DNA of 64,000 nucleotides from Pannonibacter phragmitetus_B (GTDB taxonomy: Bacteria > Pseudomonadota > Alphaproteobacteria > Rhizobiales > Stappiaceae), in NCBI RefSeq assembly GCF_050510895.1, contig NZ_JBNINT010000001.1, positions 3,038,001-3,102,000 of the forward strand. The letters run 5' to 3'. Position numbers and translations under genes: made by a program. The notes beneath the pieces are model-generated. The model searched no databases. It saw only the letters and a list, made by a program, of their open reading frames with translations, and was not told where the DNA came from. Positions 55,917-64,000 of the stretch are shown piece by piece; positions within the stretch are counted from its first letter, which is position 1; each line of letters begins with the position of its first letter.

Positions 55917-57329
55917 ATGACCTTTCCCGCTGTGAAACGGCGCGGCCTTATCTTCGCCACGGCGTTGTCCTGCCTTGTTTCGGGTGCCAGCCTGTCCATG
56001 GCCCAGACGGCCGCCGAAACGCCGCCGGTCATTGCTCCAAACCTGTCCAGCTTTACGCTGGAAAACGGTCTTCAGGTGGTGGTGATCCCCGATCACCGGG
56101 CCCCCGTGGTCACCCATATGATCTGGTACAAGACCGGTGCCGCCGATGAACCGGCCGGCCAGTCTGGCGTTGCCCACTTCCTTGAGCATTTGATGTTCAA
56201 GGGCACCAAAGAGAATCCGGATGGTGTTTTCTCAAAGATCGTCTCCGATATCGGCGGTCAGGAGAATGCCTTCACCAGCAATGACTACACCGCCTATTTC
56301 CAGCGCGTGGCCAAGGAACACCTGCCGCGCATGATGGAACTGGAAGCGGACCGGATGGAGAATCTCGTCCTCAGCGACGAGGTGATCAAGCCGGAGCAGC
56401 AGGTCGTGCTGGAAGAACGGCGCATGCGTGTCGATGGCGACCCCTCTTCCCGTTTGCAGGAGACGCTCTCAGCCATCACCTATGTGAACCATCCCTATGG
56501 CTCGCCCGTGATCGGCTGGCAGAGCGAGATCGAGGCGCTGAACCACGACGCCATCATCTCCTTCTATGACCGCTTCTACACGCCCAACAACGCCGTTCTG
56601 GTGGTGGCAGGTGACGTGGAAGAGGCCGAAGTGCGCAAGATGGCGGAAGCCACCTACGGCAAGCTGCCACGCCGCGCAGAGCCCGGCCCGCGCGTCCGCC
56701 CCGCAGAGCCGCCCTTGAGCGGAGAGCGCAGCGTGCATCTGGAAGACGAGCGCGTCCGCCAGCCGTCCGTCTCCGAAAGCTGGCTGGTGCCGAGCCAGGC
56801 CACCGGCAAGGGCCGTGAACCGGAAGCCCTCGAACTTCTGGCTCAGATTCTCACTGGCGGACCGACCAGCCGCCTCTACAAGGAAGCGGTCCTTGAGAAA
56901 CAGGTGGCCATCGGTGTCGGCGCCTACTATCTCGAAACCTCGCTCGATACGACTCGCTTCATGGTCTATGGCTCGCCGCGTGGCGAAGGAACGCTGACAG
57001 GGCTGCAGGAGATCTTTGAGCGCACGATCAAGGATGTTGCCGAGAACGGCGTGACGGAAGAGGAGCTGGCCCGGGCCAAGCACTCGCTCATGTCTTCAGC
57101 CATTTATGCGCAAGACAGCCAGGTCACCCTTGCCCGCCTTTTCGGCGCTGCCCTGACCAGCGGCCAGACCATCGAGGATGTGCAGACATGGCCCGCGCAG
57201 ATTGAAGCCGTCACTCCGGCTGACATTCAGAAGGTGGCACAGGATTACCTTCTGAAGGATCCGGTGACCGGCTATCTCACCGCCCCCGGCCAATCGCCGG
57301 ACGGCGCTGTCAGCGACCAGAAGTCCTGA
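55917..57329 (+). CDS. M16 family zinc metallopeptidase, catalytic
   Basis: 470 residues with a signal peptide (RRGLIFATALSCLVSGASLS, then MAQ). The inverted zinc motif HxxEH is at about residues 87-91 (SGVAHFLEHLMFKGT), and a downstream Glu is available in MMELEADRMENL. Two M16 half-domains are visible. ATG 55917 follows GGGAG. The protein is exported and expected to be periplasmic. It is paired with the non-catalytic homologue 24 bases downstream. Confidence 0.93.
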   Translation: MTFPAVKRRGLIFATALSCLVSGASLSMAQTAAETPPVIAPNLSSFTLENGLQVVVIPDHRAPVVTHMIWYKTGAADEPAGQSGVAHFLEHLMFKGTKENPDGVFSKIVSDIGGQENAFTSNDYTAYFQRVAKEHLPRMMELEADRMENLVLSDEVIKPEQQVVLEERRMRVDGDPSSRLQETLSAITYVNHPYGSPVIGWQSEIEALNHDAIISFYDRFYTPNNAVLVVAGDVEEAEVRKMAEATYGKLPRRAEPGPRVRPAEPPLSGERSVHLEDERVRQPSVSESWLVPSQATGKGREPEALELLAQILTGGPTSRLYKEAVLEKQVAIGVGAYYLETSLDTTRFMVYGSPRGEGTLTGLQEIFERTIKDVAENGVTEEELARAKHSLMSSAIYAQDSQVTLARLFGAALTSGQTIEDVQTWPAQIEAVTPADIQKVAQDYLLKDPVTGYLTAPGQSPDGAVSDQKS

Positions 57330-57353
57330 AACCGGCTTGTTTGACAAGGACAT

Positions 57354-58697
57354 ATGCGCATGACGCAGTTTTTTGCTCCTGCCCGTTTTGCACGGGCGCA
57401 TTTCACCCGGGCCGTTGCAGGCATTGGCCTGTTGATGCTCGGCGCCCTGCCTGCGGGCGCAACCACCATCGAAAAGGTGGTCAGCCCCGGCGGCATCGAG
57501 GCCTGGCTGGTGCAGGATGAAACCCTGCCGATGATCTCCATGAACTTCGCCTTTGACGGTGGCTCCGCGCAGGACCCCGATGGCAAGGAAGGCCTGACCA
57601 ATCTTCTGGCCAGTACCATGGACGAAGGCGCCGGGGACCTGGACAGCGAAGCCTTTCAGGGCAAGCTCGAAGAGCTGGCCGTTTCCATCCACTTCAATGC
57701 CGGCAAAGACCAGCTGTTCGGCACCTTGCGCACGCTGACGGGCACACGGGACGAAGCCTTCGATCTGCTGCGCCTTGCCATCAACGAGCCACGCTTTGAC
57801 GAGAAGCCCGTGGAACGCGTGAAATCGCAGATCCTTGCCGGCCTTCGCCAGCGGCAGGAAGACCCGGACGCGATTGCCTCTGAAACCTTCCGCAATGCAG
57901 CCTTTGGCGGCCATCCCTATGGCAAGCCGGGGGATGGGACCGTTGAGACCGTGGAGAAGCTTGTCCCAGCCGATCTGAAGACCATGCACGGGGATCTACT
58001 CTCCCGCCACAAGCTTGCCATCGGCGTCGTGGGCGCCATCGACGCGAAGACGCTGGCGCCTCTGCTGGACGAGGTTTTCGGCAAACTTCCGGAGAAGAAC
58101 AAGCTGCCTGAAGTCGCAGATGTGGAGCCGAAGACGGGCGAGCGTATCTCCCGGACGCTGGACGTGCCGCAAACGACGATCCTCATCGGCCTGCCGGGCC
58201 TGAAGCGCGACGATCCGGACTATCAGGCCGCCTTTGTCATGAACCACATTCTGGGCGGCGGCACCTTCACATCCTGGCTGTTTGAAGAGGTGCGCGAGAA
58301 GCGCGGGCTGTCCTATGGCGTCGGCTCGGATCTGGCTCCGGATGACCATTCTGCCCTGCTTGTTGCTTCTGCCGCGACCCGTGCCGACCGGGCAGACGAA
58401 ACCGTCAGCATCATTGAGGAGCAGTTCAAGCGCATGGCGGAACAGGGGCCCTCGCAGGAAGAACTGGACAAGGCCAAGAGCTTCCTGACCGGCTCCTACG
58501 CCCTTCGCTTCGACACGTCGGGCAAGATCGCAGCCCAGCTGGTTGCACTGAAGCTTGCAGACCTCGGCATCGACTATTTCGACCGCCGCAATGCCGAAAT
58601 TGAAGCCGTGACCCTCGAGGACGTCCAGCGCGTCGCAAAACGCCTGCTGGACGGCAAGACGCCGCTGATCGTCACTGTTGGTCCGCAGGCAAGCTGA
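57354..58697 (+). CDS. M16 family peptidase-like protein, non-catalytic partner
   Basis: 447 residues with a signal peptide (AVAGIGLLMLGALPAGATT). The fold matches M16 (MISMNFAFDGGSAQDPDGKE), but the HxxEH position reads GLTNLLASTMDEGA, so zinc ligands are absent. The C-terminal half keeps the R/Y region in FEEVREKRGLSYGVGSDLAP. Families like this form active/inactive heterodimers such as mitochondrial processing peptidase. Heterodimer formation is inferred from adjacency. Confidence 0.92.
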   Translation: MRMTQFFAPARFARAHFTRAVAGIGLLMLGALPAGATTIEKVVSPGGIEAWLVQDETLPMISMNFAFDGGSAQDPDGKEGLTNLLASTMDEGAGDLDSEAFQGKLEELAVSIHFNAGKDQLFGTLRTLTGTRDEAFDLLRLAINEPRFDEKPVERVKSQILAGLRQRQEDPDAIASETFRNAAFGGHPYGKPGDGTVETVEKLVPADLKTMHGDLLSRHKLAIGVVGAIDAKTLAPLLDEVFGKLPEKNKLPEVADVEPKTGERISRTLDVPQTTILIGLPGLKRDDPDYQAAFVMNHILGGGTFTSWLFEEVREKRGLSYGVGSDLAPDDHSALLVASAATRADRADETVSIIEEQFKRMAEQGPSQEELDKAKSFLTGSYALRFDTSGKIAAQLVALKLADLGIDYFDRRNAEIEAVTLEDVQRVAKRLLDGKTPLIVTVGPQAS

Positions 58698-58722
58698 CCG
58701 TCCTAGGCAGACCGGAAATGAC

Positions 58723-58758
58723 AAGGGGCGGCCATTTGGCTGCCCCTTGGTGTTTTGG
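58723..58758 (+). terminator. rho-independent terminator after M16 pair
   Basis: AAGGGGCGGCC / GGCTGCCCCTT stem with one mismatch and a four-base loop, followed by GGTGTTTTGG, 25 bases after the stop. Confidence 0.75.
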
Positions 58759-58796
58759 GGTTGGCAGAGGTCTTCATGCCCCACCCACCCACCATA

Positions 58797-58825
58797 TTGA
58801 AAATGCCCATTTTAGCTAATATAGT
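58797..58825 (+). promoter_or_regulatory. probable sigma-70 promoter of the toxin-antitoxin operon
   Basis: TTGAAA at 58797-58802 and TATAGT at 58820-58825 are separated by 17 bases, 29 bases before the antitoxin ATG, in a short AT-rich patch. Confidence 0.55.
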
Positions 58826-58854
58826 GAATTTGATATCCCGCACGGAGACTAAGC

Positions 58855-59097
58855 ATGCGCACATTCAGCGCCACGGAACTGGCCAACAAGACAGGAGATG
58901 TGCTTGCAGCGGCAGCGCAGGAGCCTGTTGCTATTCAGCGGCATGGCAAACCGCGTTTCGTGATGCTGTCAGCAGAAGAATATGAGCGCCTGACTTCGCC
59001 GCACGATACGCGCCGGGCTGTTCACGTGTCGTCTCTGACGGACAACGAAGCCGGCGAGTTGCTCTCAGCCCTTGCGGACAGCATAAAGGATGACTGA
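58855..59097 (+). CDS. Phd/YefM-family antitoxin
   Basis: An 80-residue protein with the Phd/YefM N-terminal DNA-binding fold: TFSATELANKTGDVLAAAAQ, EPVAIQRHGKPRFVMLSAEEYERL. The C-terminal part (SSLTDNEAGELLSALADSIKDD) is acidic and probably masks the toxin. Translation overlaps the toxin gene by eight bases. The family also represses its own operon. Confidence 0.9.
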   Translation: MRTFSATELANKTGDVLAAAAQEPVAIQRHGKPRFVMLSAEEYERLTSPHDTRRAVHVSSLTDNEAGELLSALADSIKDD

Positions 59098-59521
59098 CCG
59101 CTCGGCACCACCTCTGCCCGAGCCCGGCGACCTCTGGAATTACCCATATTTGTGGGCATGGCAGGCAGAACGGGGCGAGGAAGAAGGGCGCAAAAGACGT
59201 CCTTGTGCCGTTGCGCTGGCTGTGCGCAAGCATCAGGGCCAGATGGAAGTGATCCTGCTGCCGGTCACTTCGCAGCAGCCACCAGCAGAACGCTCCCATG
59301 TCGAGGTTCCCGAGATTGAGCGCAAGCGCGCCGGTCTGGACGAGATGGTCCGGCTTTGGGTGGTCTGCGATGAATTCAACGCCGACCTGCCCGAGCAGTC
59401 CTTCTATTTCGAACCACGCGCCCGGCTTGGTGCCTTCAGCCGCAGCTTCACCAAGATCCTGCAAAGCGCGCTGGCAGAAGCAATCCGGGACCGGCGCGCA
59501 ATAACCATCAACCGCCGCTAG
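59090..59521 (+). CDS. PemK/MazF-like toxin (divergent)
   Basis: 143 residues. MazF-like features in order: PGDLWNYPYLWAWQAERGEE (GD at the start of beta-1), EGRKRRPCAVALAV (the G...RP region) and VILLPVTSQQP (PVTS strand). The remainder has DEMVRLWVVCDEFNADL and FYFEPRARLGAFSRSFTKIL. An endoribonuclease toxin is inferred from fold-level similarity and the overlapping Phd-type antitoxin; catalytic residues cannot be fixed by eye. Confidence 0.7.
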   Translation: MTDRSAPPLPEPGDLWNYPYLWAWQAERGEEEGRKRRPCAVALAVRKHQGQMEVILLPVTSQQPPAERSHVEVPEIERKRAGLDEMVRLWVVCDEFNADLPEQSFYFEPRARLGAFSRSFTKILQSALAEAIRDRRAITINRR

Positions 59522-59587
59522 TACCAACTCCCGATGAACTTGACACATCGAGAGTTGGTTAAGCCTGCGCGGCGCTTGAGCAAATTC

Positions 59588-59617
59588 AAGGCTTGATGCG
59601 TCAGCATCAAAAGCCTT
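59588..59617 (+). repeat. inverted repeat after toxin gene
   Basis: TTGATGC-gtca-GCATCAA is a perfect seven-base-pair stem inside a longer imperfect AAGGC...GCCTT arm pair. It has no T-run, so it is an operator or RNA-stability element rather than a clear terminator. Confidence 0.5.
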
Positions 59618-59640
59618 GGCATATCGCCATTCCTGCAAAC

Positions 59641-59670
59641 AAAAAGGCGGCCCGCAGACCGCCCTTTCTT
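59641..59670 (-). terminator. bidirectional rho-independent terminator
   Basis: GGCGG-cccgcaga-CCGCC with an A-run before it and CTTTCTT after it on the + strand. On the minus strand it ends in TTTTT downstream of the aminotransferase gene. Confidence 0.8.
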
Positions 59671-59692
59671 CCATTTCAGCAGTCCTGAGCTC

Positions 59693-60904
59693 TCAAGCTT
59701 CCGAGATTAGCTTGCCAAGGCGGGAGATGCCTTCCTCGATCATGGCTTCGTTGGCGCAGGAGAAGCTGAGGCGCAGGGTGTTGGCACCGGAGCCATCGGC
59801 GAAGAAAGCCTTGCCGGGCACGAAGGCGACCTTGACCGTCTCCAGCGAGCGGGCGAGCAGGGCCGCGCCGTCCAGCCCCTCCGGCAGGGTAACCCAGACG
59901 AACATGCCGCCATCCGGGCGTGACCAGCTGCACCCCTGCGGCATGTGGCGGCTAAGCGCATCCAGCATGCAGTCTCGGCGGGCCTGATAAGCCTTGCGGA
60001 TCGTGGCAACCTGCGTGTCGAAATAGCGCTCAGCCACGTCCGCCAGAACCATCTGGTTAATGGTGGAGGTGTTGAGGTCTGCCGCCTGCTTCATCAGCAC
60101 CAGACGGCTGATGACGGGAGCTGCTGCACAGATCCAGCCCACGCGCAGGCCGGGAGACAACGTCTTGGAGAAGCTGCCGCAATAGATGGTGCGCGATGCG
60201 TCGATATGGCCGCAGCGGGCAATGTCGAGGGCTAGCATCGGCGGCACCGGCTCGCCATCATAGCGCAGCGACTGGTAGGCGGCATCCTCGATCACCGGAA
60301 TGTCCAGCTCACCCGCCAAATCCAGAATGCGCTCGCGTGTCTGCCGGTCCAGCGTTTCGCCCGTCGGGTTGGCGAAGTCAGCGGAGGCATAGGCAAATTT
60401 CACCGCACCGCCCCGCTCCTGCGCCGCCTTGACGAAGTCCTCCGCCGGACGGTTGCCAAGCGGGATCAGACGGTCGTAATGCGGTTCATAGGCGTTGAAG
60501 GCCTGAAGCGCACCCAGATAGGTCGGCCAGTTGACCAGCGCCGTGTCACCGGGCGAAAGCAGCAGCTTGCCGAGATAGTCCAGCCCCTGCTGGGAACCGG
60601 AGGTGATGATGATGTTCTCCACCTGGCAGGTGATGCCGAGGCTGGCCATATAGCCCACCAGCCACTTGCGCAGGGCCAGATTGCCCTCGCTGACCGAATA
60701 TTGCAGCGCCGTGTTTGCGCCTTCGCTGGTCAGCACACGGGCATAGCTTTCAGCAAATACGTCCTTGGGGAAGAGAGCCGGATCAGGAATGCCGCCTGCG
60801 AAGGAAATGATGTCGGGGCGGTCAAGCAGTTTCAAAAGTTCACGGATTTCCGAAGCGCGCATCCGTTTCGAGCGCGTCGCGAACACATGTTCCCAGTCCA
60901 GCAT
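59693..60904 (-). CDS. PLP-dependent aminotransferase (2-aminoadipate transaminase-like)
   Basis: 403 residues, fold-type I. PDIISFAGGIPDPALFP, IIITSGSQQGLDYLGKLLLS, VIEDAAYQSLRYDGE and the PLP-lysine site CGSFSKTLSPGLRVGWICAA are all present. The late RPDGGMFVWVTLPEGLD is also conserved. ATG 60904 follows GGAAGAGACC. It resembles LysN/aromatic aminotransferase-type enzymes. The amino donor is not determined. Confidence 0.92.
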   Translation of the reverse strand: MLDWEHVFATRSKRMRASEIRELLKLLDRPDIISFAGGIPDPALFPKDVFAESYARVLTSEGANTALQYSVSEGNLALRKWLVGYMASLGITCQVENIIITSGSQQGLDYLGKLLLSPGDTALVNWPTYLGALQAFNAYEPHYDRLIPLGNRPAEDFVKAAQERGGAVKFAYASADFANPTGETLDRQTRERILDLAGELDIPVIEDAAYQSLRYDGEPVPPMLALDIARCGHIDASRTIYCGSFSKTLSPGLRVGWICAAAPVISRLVLMKQAADLNTSTINQMVLADVAERYFDTQVATIRKAYQARRDCMLDALSRHMPQGCSWSRPDGGMFVWVTLPEGLDGAALLARSLETVKVAFVPGKAFFADGSGANTLRLSFSCANEAMIEEGISRLGKLISEA

Positions 60905-61133
60905 GGGGGTCTCTTCCCGGCGTTCTGCGGGCCTTGGAATCCGGCCCGTCTGATGCAGTGACAGAACCACAGGCGTTCAAAAACGTCAATATTGCTTACC
61001 TATAAGCAGCAAAAATTCTTCTCATGTCCCGCTGACGCAATTTTGTTGAAGCTGCACATGTCCATAGCCGTCTGGCGCAAATGCCCCGGAGGCCCTATGT
61101 CTGCGGCAGAATCAAGATCGCAAGGACCGAGCC

Positions 61134-61691
61134 ATGAGCCGCATCGACGACAGCCGCCCCTTCATCCCCCTGCGCATTGCGGTGCTGACCGTGTCCGACA
61201 CGCGGGTGCTGGAAGATGACCGCTCGGGCACTATTCTGGTGGAGCGGATCGCAGGTGCGAGCCACACGCTGGCAGACCGGCGCATCGTGCCCGATGATGT
61301 GGAGGCCATCCGGGAGACCGTGCGCGGCTGGATCGCGGACAGCAGCATCGACGTGGTGATCACCACCGGCGGCACAGGCTTCACCGGGCGTGACGTGACG
61401 CCGGAAGCCCTCGAGCCGCTGTTCGAGAAGCGGATGGAGGGTTTCTCCTATGTCTTCCACCGCATTTCCTATGAGAAAATCGGCACCTCGACCGTGCAAT
61501 CAAGGGCCACAGCAGGCGTTGCGGGCGCAACCTACATCTTCGTTCTGCCGGGCTCACCGGGCGCCTGCAAAGATGCGTGGGACGGCATTCTCAAGTGGCA
61601 GCTCGACTACCGCCACATGCCCTGCAATTTCGTGGAGATCATGCCGCGCCTCGATGAGCACCTGAAGCGCGGCAAGCTGCAACAAGCCTGA
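61134..61691 (+). CDS. moaB: molybdenum cofactor biosynthesis protein B
   Basis: A 185-residue MoaB/MogA-type molybdopterin adenylyltransferase-like protein: RIAVLTVSDTRVLEDDRSGT, DVVITTGGTGFTGRDVTPEA and FVLPGSPGACKDAWDGIL. Family function: molybdopterin processing. It converges on the monooxygenase gene with a seven-base gap. No other Moco gene is in the window. Confidence 0.95.
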   Translation: MSRIDDSRPFIPLRIAVLTVSDTRVLEDDRSGTILVERIAGASHTLADRRIVPDDVEAIRETVRGWIADSSIDVVITTGGTGFTGRDVTPEALEPLFEKRMEGFSYVFHRISYEKIGTSTVQSRATAGVAGATYIFVLPGSPGACKDAWDGILKWQLDYRHMPCNFVEIMPRLDEHLKRGKLQQA

Positions 61692-61698
61692 CGCCGTT

Positions 61699-63174
61699 TC
61701 AACTGTCCAGACTGTAGGCAGGAACGGTGGCGAGATGGCCGCGGTAGGCATCCGCGTCCGGTGGCAGGAAGGTTTCCGCCAACGGATTGGCCCGCCTGCG
61801 CTGTGCCGCCCCCATATCGGCCAGCAGATCATCGAGATGGCGGAAGTGATAAGGCGCAGAACACAGCCCGCCATAGCCTTTGGCTGCGGGGCGCACCGTC
61901 CTGCGCCATTCCAGATGCCGGTCGATCCAGCCGTTCATCTCACTGGCTGAGGGCTGATGCGCCAGCTTGCCATCGGCGTAGCGCACCAGCCAGCGGGCCA
62001 CCATGTCGCTGGTCAGCACCGTGGCGAAGGAGGAGTTGAAGCCTGCGAAGCCCAGATCAGGCACATCCGGGTTCACCGCCAGCCGGTAGAGCCTGTACTG
62101 CCCGTCCTGCTCCACCAGCTTCTGCCGCACCTCGTCCGGCAGGAAGGGCACGCCCATCTTCCAGCCGACGGCAAGAAGGGCAATATCCGCCGGCAGCCGG
62201 TCTCCGGTCGACAGGATCACGGTACCCGGCTCGTATCCGGCAATCGTGCCCTGAATGGCCTTGATCCGCCCATCCTTCAGCATCGAGTAAAAGCCTTCGG
62301 TCGCCAGAGACAGGCCGCAGGCGATGCCGTTTTCGATCGGCTGTTTTGGCCGCATACCGAGCTTCTTCAGCCCGAATTGCATGGTCAGCAGGCTTTCCAG
62401 TGCCCGCCAGTTGGCCCAGACCAGCGGCTTGGTCAGCGCATGGCGCAGCCTTTCACCCCAGGACATCTCCCAGCCGGGGAACATGCCCTCCGAAGCGCGG
62501 CAATAGAGGATGCGCTTGAAGTTGATCAATCCGGCGAAGTGATAGGGTACCCGCCAGACCGGTTCCAGATAGACGATCGTGACCGATGCCGCCCCCTGCT
62601 GCACCGCATTGACCGCAACATCCGTCGCCGACTTGGAGAAGCCGAGGATCACCACTTTGCGGCCTTTCACCAGTGCCGGGTCAGTGTATTCGCTGGAATG
62701 CAGTATCTGGCCACCACCTGCCCTGAATTCATCCATACCCGGATGGACCAGCTCGTTACGGTCGCTGAAGACGCCGCTGGCAATGGTGACGAAATCATAG
62801 CCTGTGCGGCCTTCCGCCGTTTCCACCCACCAGCCGCCACCATCGCGCCGGGACAGACCGGTGACGGTGGTGTTGAACCTGATCAATGGCAGCAGCGCCT
62901 TCTCCCTGGCATAGCTTTCCAGATAGGCATGCACCTGCGCCCCGGACGGCCACTCCGGATAAGTCTCCGGCATGGCGGCATCCGTGTAGCGGTAAAGCTC
63001 CTTCGGACTCTGGGTGCGGATGCCGGGATAGGAACGGTGCGGCGCCCAGACACCGCCAAGCTCGTGGCTGCGCTCCAGCACAGTCACCACATGCCCCTGT
63101 TCGTGAAAGGCATGCGCGGCCGCAAGCCCGCTCACGCCCGCGCCGATGACGCAGACCTGTTTGCGTTTGGTCAT
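61699..63174 (-). CDS. flavin-dependent monooxygenase (FMO-like)
   Basis: 491 residues. FAD-binding VCVIGAGVSGLAAAHAFHEQ and a second Rossmann segment KVVILGFSKSATDVAVNAVQ for NADPH. GGGQILHSSEYTDPALVKGR resembles the FxGxxxHxxxY region of FMOs rather than a strict Baeyer-Villiger fingerprint. The C-terminal half has LPADIALLAVGWKMGVPFLP. It follows the cupin gene with an 85-base gap, probably one unit. The substrate is unknown. Confidence 0.88.
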   Translation of the reverse strand: MTKRKQVCVIGAGVSGLAAAHAFHEQGHVVTVLERSHELGGVWAPHRSYPGIRTQSPKELYRYTDAAMPETYPEWPSGAQVHAYLESYAREKALLPLIRFNTTVTGLSRRDGGGWWVETAEGRTGYDFVTIASGVFSDRNELVHPGMDEFRAGGGQILHSSEYTDPALVKGRKVVILGFSKSATDVAVNAVQQGAASVTIVYLEPVWRVPYHFAGLINFKRILYCRASEGMFPGWEMSWGERLRHALTKPLVWANWRALESLLTMQFGLKKLGMRPKQPIENGIACGLSLATEGFYSMLKDGRIKAIQGTIAGYEPGTVILSTGDRLPADIALLAVGWKMGVPFLPDEVRQKLVEQDGQYRLYRLAVNPDVPDLGFAGFNSSFATVLTSDMVARWLVRYADGKLAHQPSASEMNGWIDRHLEWRRTVRPAAKGYGGLCSAPYHFRHLDDLLADMGAAQRRRANPLAETFLPPDADAYRGHLATVPAYSLDS

Positions 63175-63259
63175 GATCGAAATCTCCTGTCCCGCACGGC
63201 GGGCCGGACAGCTCCGGCCGCACCGGCAACCTGACTTTGTGTCTTTGGCCGGAAGGCCG

Positions 63260-63760
63260 TCAGATCTTCAGGGTCAGCGGATCGAAGGTCATTTCATCCG
63301 GGCGCAGGAAGTGCACCTCTCTCAGGGCAGAGCGGCGCACCACTTCCGCCGGATCGCCCACATTGTGCAACTGATCGAAAAGCTCGCGCAGGCGCCTTGC
63401 AGGCGACACCCAGAAGATGGCACGGGTGGGCTTGTCGGTGAGATTGTAGTAGCCGTGCGGAATGCCCATCGGCATGCGCACCACATCGCCCGCATTGGCA
63501 ACGTGATGCTCGCCACCCAGATAAAGATCGAGACGGCCTTCCAGCACATAGATGAACTCGTCCTGCGTCGGGTGGATATGCGGCGGCACGAAGGTTCCTG
63601 GCGGATCCAGCGTTTCAAAGGAGAAGCAGGCCTCGCCCTCGGACTTCATCCAATAGGTATGGCCGAGAATGCTCCACTCCACGTCGTCAAGGCCGGTTCC
63701 GGCGCGGGTGATGCCGGGTTCCGTGTTCACCTGAACCATGTTCGCAATGGCAGTCTTCAT
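63260..63760 (-). CDS. cupin-domain protein
   Basis: 166 residues with a single cupin: motif 1 PGTFVPPHIHPTQDEFIYVLEG (His and Glu metal ligands) and motif 2 GDVVRMPMGIPHGYYN. ATG 63760 follows GGAGAG; the frame is open to 63820 without family sequence. It is upstream of the FMO gene. Possibly a small dioxygenase or ligand-binding protein. Confidence 0.85.
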   Translation of the reverse strand: MKTAIANMVQVNTEPGITRAGTGLDDVEWSILGHTYWMKSEGEACFSFETLDPPGTFVPPHIHPTQDEFIYVLEGRLDLYLGGEHHVANAGDVVRMPMGIPHGYYNLTDKPTRAIFWVSPARRLRELFDQLHNVGDPAEVVRRSALREVHFLRPDEMTFDPLTLKI

Positions 63761-64000
63761 GCTGGTTCTCTCCGTCCTGGCCCGTTGCGGGCGCGCTGTT
63801 CTCCTCTGGCCGGGTGGCACTTGTGATGGACTTGAGCCCCGTGCCTGTCTCCGGCCTGCCCCTACGAGACGCGCTTCTGCCTCCTCTCGTCTATCCGCTG
63901 GGCGAAAGGCTCCATGCGCTGCGCGAAAAACCGCCGTTTCCCGCTTTGCTTCGCCGGCTCTCCGGTGTTAGCATTTGTACTGACTGGTCCAGCAATGAGC
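63761..64000. other. 240-base region upstream of the cupin-FMO unit
   Basis: No convincing gene. Near the end, TACTGACTGGTCCAG (about 63977-63991) includes CTGG-T-CCAG and resembles TetR-type operators. ATGAGC at 63995 could be the first codons of a divergent regulator running out of the window. Confidence 0.35.

Noticed and set aside
63738..63971. A 77-codon plus-strand frame at the window end
   Set aside because: It begins inside the antisense of the cupin start and is Arg/Ala/Pro-rich without features.

Overview
The window is GC-rich chromosomal DNA of an alphaproteobacterium, most likely of the order Hyphomicrobiales (Rhizobiales). The evidence is gene content and order: an aa3 cytochrome oxidase operon arranged ctaC-ctaD-ctaB-coxF-ctaG-ctaE-DUF983-surf1, a tldD and ialB-type gene beside it, a pmbA / inositol-phosphatase-like / DUF4170 / DUF374 / waaA / lpxK cluster, small alphaproteobacterial families (DUF2093, DUF4170, DUF6101, DUF1127), and a Rhizobiales-type porin. 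The genus cannot be fixed by eye.

Layout. 1-8187: surface polysaccharide locus on the + strand, with dTDP-rhamnose synthesis (end of rfbB, rfbD, rfbA), two glycosyltransferases, an AT-richer flippase/polymerase pair (wzx, wzy) and manC. 8248-10858: a LysR regulator divergent from a DUF1127 gene, then two small orphan membrane proteins. 10825-17704 (- strand): the cytochrome c oxidase operon. 17705-18442: regulatory gap with a perfect FNR/FixK-type box and a 16-bp palindrome. 18443-23005: ialB-like gene, Kef-type antiporter, HAD hydrolase, tldD. 23236-29332: DUF2093, an inverted pair of miniature palindromic repeats, then the lipid A/Kdo operon read on the - strand (pmbA to lpxK). 29567-39346: DUF6101, a diguanylate cyclase, ubiA, purD, a fluoroacetate-dehalogenase-like hydrolase, a patatin, an orphan gene with a CtrA-type box, an MBL-fold protein and tadA. 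39511-46950: an rluB-type pseudouridine synthase, rsmD, a porin, mutL and a HAD hydrolase. 47019-51070: cheZ, cheY, maoC-like, ribF and a DMT exporter. 51336-58697: ileS, lspA, a lipoprotein and two M16 peptidases. 58855-63760: a Phd/PemK-like toxin-antitoxin pair, an aminotransferase, moaB, a flavin monooxygenase and a cupin.

The strongest window-wide signal is that twelve otherwise well-conserved genes carry fourteen single-base reading-frame breaks, almost all in short G/C homopolymers and mostly deletions. Restoring one base gives the family-typical protein in every case checked. Because waaA and lpxK, normally essential, are among them, base-calling errors are the likeliest cause. However, mutL itself has two breaks, and loss of mismatch repair gives the same signature in real DNA. 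Frame-broken genes are listed below with their full restored extent.

No CRISPR array, prophage, insertion sequence, rRNA or tRNA was recognised. The most promising biology is the Phd + PemK-like toxin-antitoxin pair, the CtrA-box orphan gene, the covarying palindromic repeat pair, the FNR-type box between ialB and the oxidase operon, and a CheZ with a duplicated CheY-binding-like tail.
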